Assembly (NCBI GenBank): GCA_036262035.1
Contig: DATAJS010000013.1
Span: 310,001 to 374,000, forward strand
From: Burkholderiales bacterium
GTDB taxonomy: Bacteria > Pseudomonadota > Gammaproteobacteria > Burkholderiales > SG8-41
DNA: 64,000 nt
Reading direction: 5' to 3'
This document shows, in pieces, positions 62,089 to 64,000 of this stretch (its first letter is position 1; every line of letters starts with the position of its first letter). A program made the position numbers and the translations under genes. The notes under the pieces are model-generated. The model saw only the letters and a list, made by a program, of their open reading frames with translations. It was not told the origin of the DNA and did not search any database.

Positions 62089-63057
62089 ATGATAAGACTG
62101 TCGTTCGCGTTTGCCTCGATGCTGGTCCTGGCTGTCAGCGGCCAGGCGTTTTCGCAAGCTTTTCCGAACAAGCCCGTCCGCATGCTCATCGGTCCGGGTG
62201 CAGGCGGCCCGACCGACGTCATGGCGCGTACCTACGCGTCGAAGATGACCGAGCTGTGGGGCCAGCAGGTGGTGGTCGAAAACCGTCCCGGCGCCGGGAA
62301 CACGCTGGCGCCCACGATCGCAGCCAAGTCGACGCCCGACGGCTATACGATCGTGTACTGCGGCATCTCGGACACCATCGCGCCGGCGCTCTACCGGAAG
62401 CTCTCGTACGATCTTCTCAGGGATTTCGCGCCGATCTCGCTCATCGGCACGACGGCCAATATCCTCGTCGTGCATCCGTCGGTGCCTGCGAAATCGGTGC
62501 AGGAATTCATCGCATACGCGCGCGCCAATGCCGGCAAGATCGATTACGGTTCCACCGGGGTGGGCATCTCCACGCACCTGTCGATGGAGCTCTTCAAGAC
62601 GATGACCGGGGTGAACCTCGTGCATGTCCCGTACAAGGCCTTCGCGCTCGCCTTGCCGGACCTCCTGGCCGGCCGCATCACGGTCATGATGAACAACCTG
62701 CCCGCCCAGGTCGATCCGATCAGGAGCGGCAAGCTGCGGGGGCTCGGCGTCACGACGTTGAAGCGCAGTCCGCGGCTGCCGGAGATCCCGACCATCGACG
62801 AATCCGGAGTGCCGGGCTTCGAAGTCATGGTGTGGTACGGCGTCATGGCGCCGGCTGCCGTGCCGCGGCCCATACTCCAGAAGCTCCACGCGGACACCCT
62901 GAAAGCGCTCGGCACGGCCGATCTGCGGCTCAAGCTGGAGCAGCAGGGCATCGACCCCGGATCGTCTGCGACCCGTGAAGAGTTTTCAGCGTTCGTGAAG
63001 TCCGAGACCCTCAAGTGGGCGAAGGTCGCGAGGGACGCGAACATCCCGTCGCAGTAA
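62089..63057 (+). CDS. Tripartite tricarboxylate transporter receptor (Bug/TctC family)
   Basis: 322 residues from the ATG at 62089, preceded by GGAGACGG; earlier in-frame ATG codons would break the signal peptide. The peptide ends GQAFSQ. Motifs FPNKPVRMLIGPGAGG, ENRPGAGNTLA, GYTIVYC and HVPYKAF are present. It is divergent from the RidA unit. Confidence 0.9.
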   Translation: MIRLSFAFASMLVLAVSGQAFSQAFPNKPVRMLIGPGAGGPTDVMARTYASKMTELWGQQVVVENRPGAGNTLAPTIAAKSTPDGYTIVYCGISDTIAPALYRKLSYDLLRDFAPISLIGTTANILVVHPSVPAKSVQEFIAYARANAGKIDYGSTGVGISTHLSMELFKTMTGVNLVHVPYKAFALALPDLLAGRITVMMNNLPAQVDPIRSGKLRGLGVTTLKRSPRLPEIPTIDESGVPGFEVMVWYGVMAPAAVPRPILQKLHADTLKALGTADLRLKLEQQGIDPGSSATREEFSAFVKSETLKWAKVARDANIPSQ

Positions 63058-63086
63058 ACGTCATTGCGCAGCCGCCGCCTCGAGGA

Positions 63087-63704
63087 TCATGTCCACGCCG
63101 CGAGCACTTTCTTCACCGCCGGGCGCTCCGCCATGCGCCGGTGATGCTCGTGAATCCTGGGGAAGCGGGCGATGTCCACGCCGTCGCGCGTCAGCCACCC
63201 CGCCACGGTGAACAGGTAGGGATCGCAGATCGTGTAGGCGCTGCCCATCACCCACGGTCCCTCGACCATCTCGCTCTCCATCAGCGCGAAGCTTTCGCCG
63301 ACGTTCTTCGGCACCTTGCGCTTCATGTCCTCGAGCGAGGCCGGCTCGTCCGCCCAGCGGCCGCCACGCGTGAGATGCGCGTGGTTCACGTGCGCCGTGG
63401 AGCACAGATAGCTGTTGAAAGCCTGCACGCGCGCAAACGCGAACGGGTCGGCCAGAGGCGCCAGCGCCGCCTTCGGAAACACCTGCGCCACATAGGCGAG
63501 GATCGCCGGCGTTTCGGTCAGTATCCCCGAATCGGTGATCAACGCCGGTACCCGGCCCTTGGGATTGATCTTCAGGTACTCGGGCTTGCGCTGGTCGTTG
63601 CTGGCGAAATTCAGGCGCACCGCTTCGTAGTCGGCGCCCGCTTCTTCGAGCGCGATGTGCGACGCGAGCGCGCAGGAACCCACGGCATAGAAGAACTTGA
63701 GCAT
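63087..63704 (-). CDS. Glutathione S-transferase family protein
   Basis: 205 residues. The N-terminal thioredoxin-fold half (KFFYAVGSCALASHIALEEAG with the catalytic Ser/Cys region, INPKGRVPALI, LTETPAIL) is of beta-class type, and the helical C-terminal half follows. It likely uses glutathione for conjugation or dehalogenation. It is tandem with the truncated gene at the window end. Confidence 0.9.
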   Translation of the reverse strand: MLKFFYAVGSCALASHIALEEAGADYEAVRLNFASNDQRKPEYLKINPKGRVPALITDSGILTETPAILAYVAQVFPKAALAPLADPFAFARVQAFNSYLCSTAHVNHAHLTRGGRWADEPASLEDMKRKVPKNVGESFALMESEMVEGPWVMGSAYTICDPYLFTVAGWLTRDGVDIARFPRIHEHHRRMAERPAVKKVLAAWT

Positions 63705-63730
63705 CGGTCATCCTCTCTTCAATGTGGCCA

Positions 63731-64000
63731 TCAGAACTCGGGCAGCGCCTTGATGTCCGGATCGCCGAGCCGGTCGAGGTACATGCGCTCGAGGATCTTG
63801 TAGTCCCGAAACGGGTTGAACTCGGGTTGCTTGATCTGCGCCACGAGCTTCGCAAGATCGTCGTGATCCAGGAAATGCTTGAGCACCATGATGAACTCCG
63901 GATCCGTCAGGAAGTGCTGGTAGATGCTCCCGGTACGGCCCTGCTCGCTCGGGTGGTCGGACACCCGTCCGGCCTGGTAGGTGAACAAGAGCGGCATGCC
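63731..64000 (-). CDS. C-terminal part of an unrecognised protein
   Basis: The frame is open to the window edge, so the start is probably beyond it, though an ATG at 63997 exists. About 88 residues are visible, rich in aromatic and charged residues (EFNPFRDYKILERMYLDRLGDP). There is no motif or signal peptide that I recognise. It precedes the GST gene with a 26-base gap and is probably co-transcribed. Confidence 0.5.
   Translation of the reverse strand, partial: GMPLLFTYQAGRVSDHPSEQGRTGSIYQHFLTDPEFIMVLKHFLDHDDLAKLVAQIKQPEFNPFRDYKILERMYLDRLGDPDIKALPEF

Overview
The window is GC-rich, densely coded chromosomal DNA with short intergenic gaps and many ATGA-type start/stop overlaps. It looks like a betaproteobacterium close to Burkholderiales. 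The main reason is the set of six periplasmic tripartite-tricarboxylate (Bug/TctC) receptors, a family strongly expanded in that group. They sit beside aromatic/organic-acid catabolic enzymes, a LivKHMGF-type ABC importer and a denitrification-type nitric oxide reductase. This assignment is inference from gene content; no rRNA or tRNA gene was seen.

Layout. 1-549: 3' end of a serine hydrolase. 522-5658 (minus): respiratory cluster with a type-B (ba3-like) haem-copper oxidase (subunits I, II and a small IIa-like subunit) and three multihaem c-type cytochromes. 5659-5937: divergent control region with a perfect FNR/ANR box placed for a class II promoter. 5938-11230 (plus): nor operon (small membrane protein, norC fused to a second cytochrome c domain, norB, norQ, norD). 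11286-22345: mixed metabolic genes (hydrolase-OsmC fusion, GST, amidase, SDR, Bug receptor, FecR-like protein, E1 alpha/beta 2-oxoacid dehydrogenase pair, M14 carboxypeptidase, exported methyltransferase, VOC protein). 22487-27980: aldo/keto reductase, Bug receptor, NHL protein, ArsC-like, HAD, enolase-superfamily enzyme. 28024-32516: complete Liv-type ABC importer. 32495-38205: LysR regulator, TPR protein, TauD-like dioxygenase, DUF6295-like protein, dienelactone hydrolase, DUF1684-like gene. 38227-42006: two Bug receptors, an SCP2-type thiolase and its zinc-ribbon/OB partner. 42011-45567: the most unusual stretch, with an aldolase remnant, an unrecognised HExxH protein with a proline-rich tail, a Gfo/Idh/MocA oxidoreductase and an unrecognised protein made of two tandem copies of one domain. 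45573-49620: class V aminotransferase, enolase-superfamily enzyme, amidohydrolase and PhnB-like protein. 49659-54513: aromatic ring-cleavage cluster (LLM flavin enzyme, hydroxyquinol-type dioxygenase, GlcG-like, carboxymuconolactone decarboxylase-like, ketopantoate reductase-like, divergent FAH hydrolase). 54518-58274: NHL protein, DHA2 exporter, MsrB and MsrA. 58282-64000: FMN 2-hydroxyacid dehydrogenase, two Bug receptors, four RidA-family genes (three overlapping head to tail), a GST and a truncated unknown gene.

How it fits together. The left fifth is an oxygen/nitric-oxide respiration block, probably switched on under low oxygen. The remainder reads as a scavenging catabolic region: receptors for small carboxylates, enolase-superfamily dehydratases, ring-cleavage and post-cleavage hydrolases, and RidA enamine/imine deaminases. 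Several families of short palindromic repeats lie between genes. No CRISPR array, prophage or insertion sequence was recognised, and no gene-free gap exceeds about 300 bases; the longest is the 279-base nor/oxidase control region.
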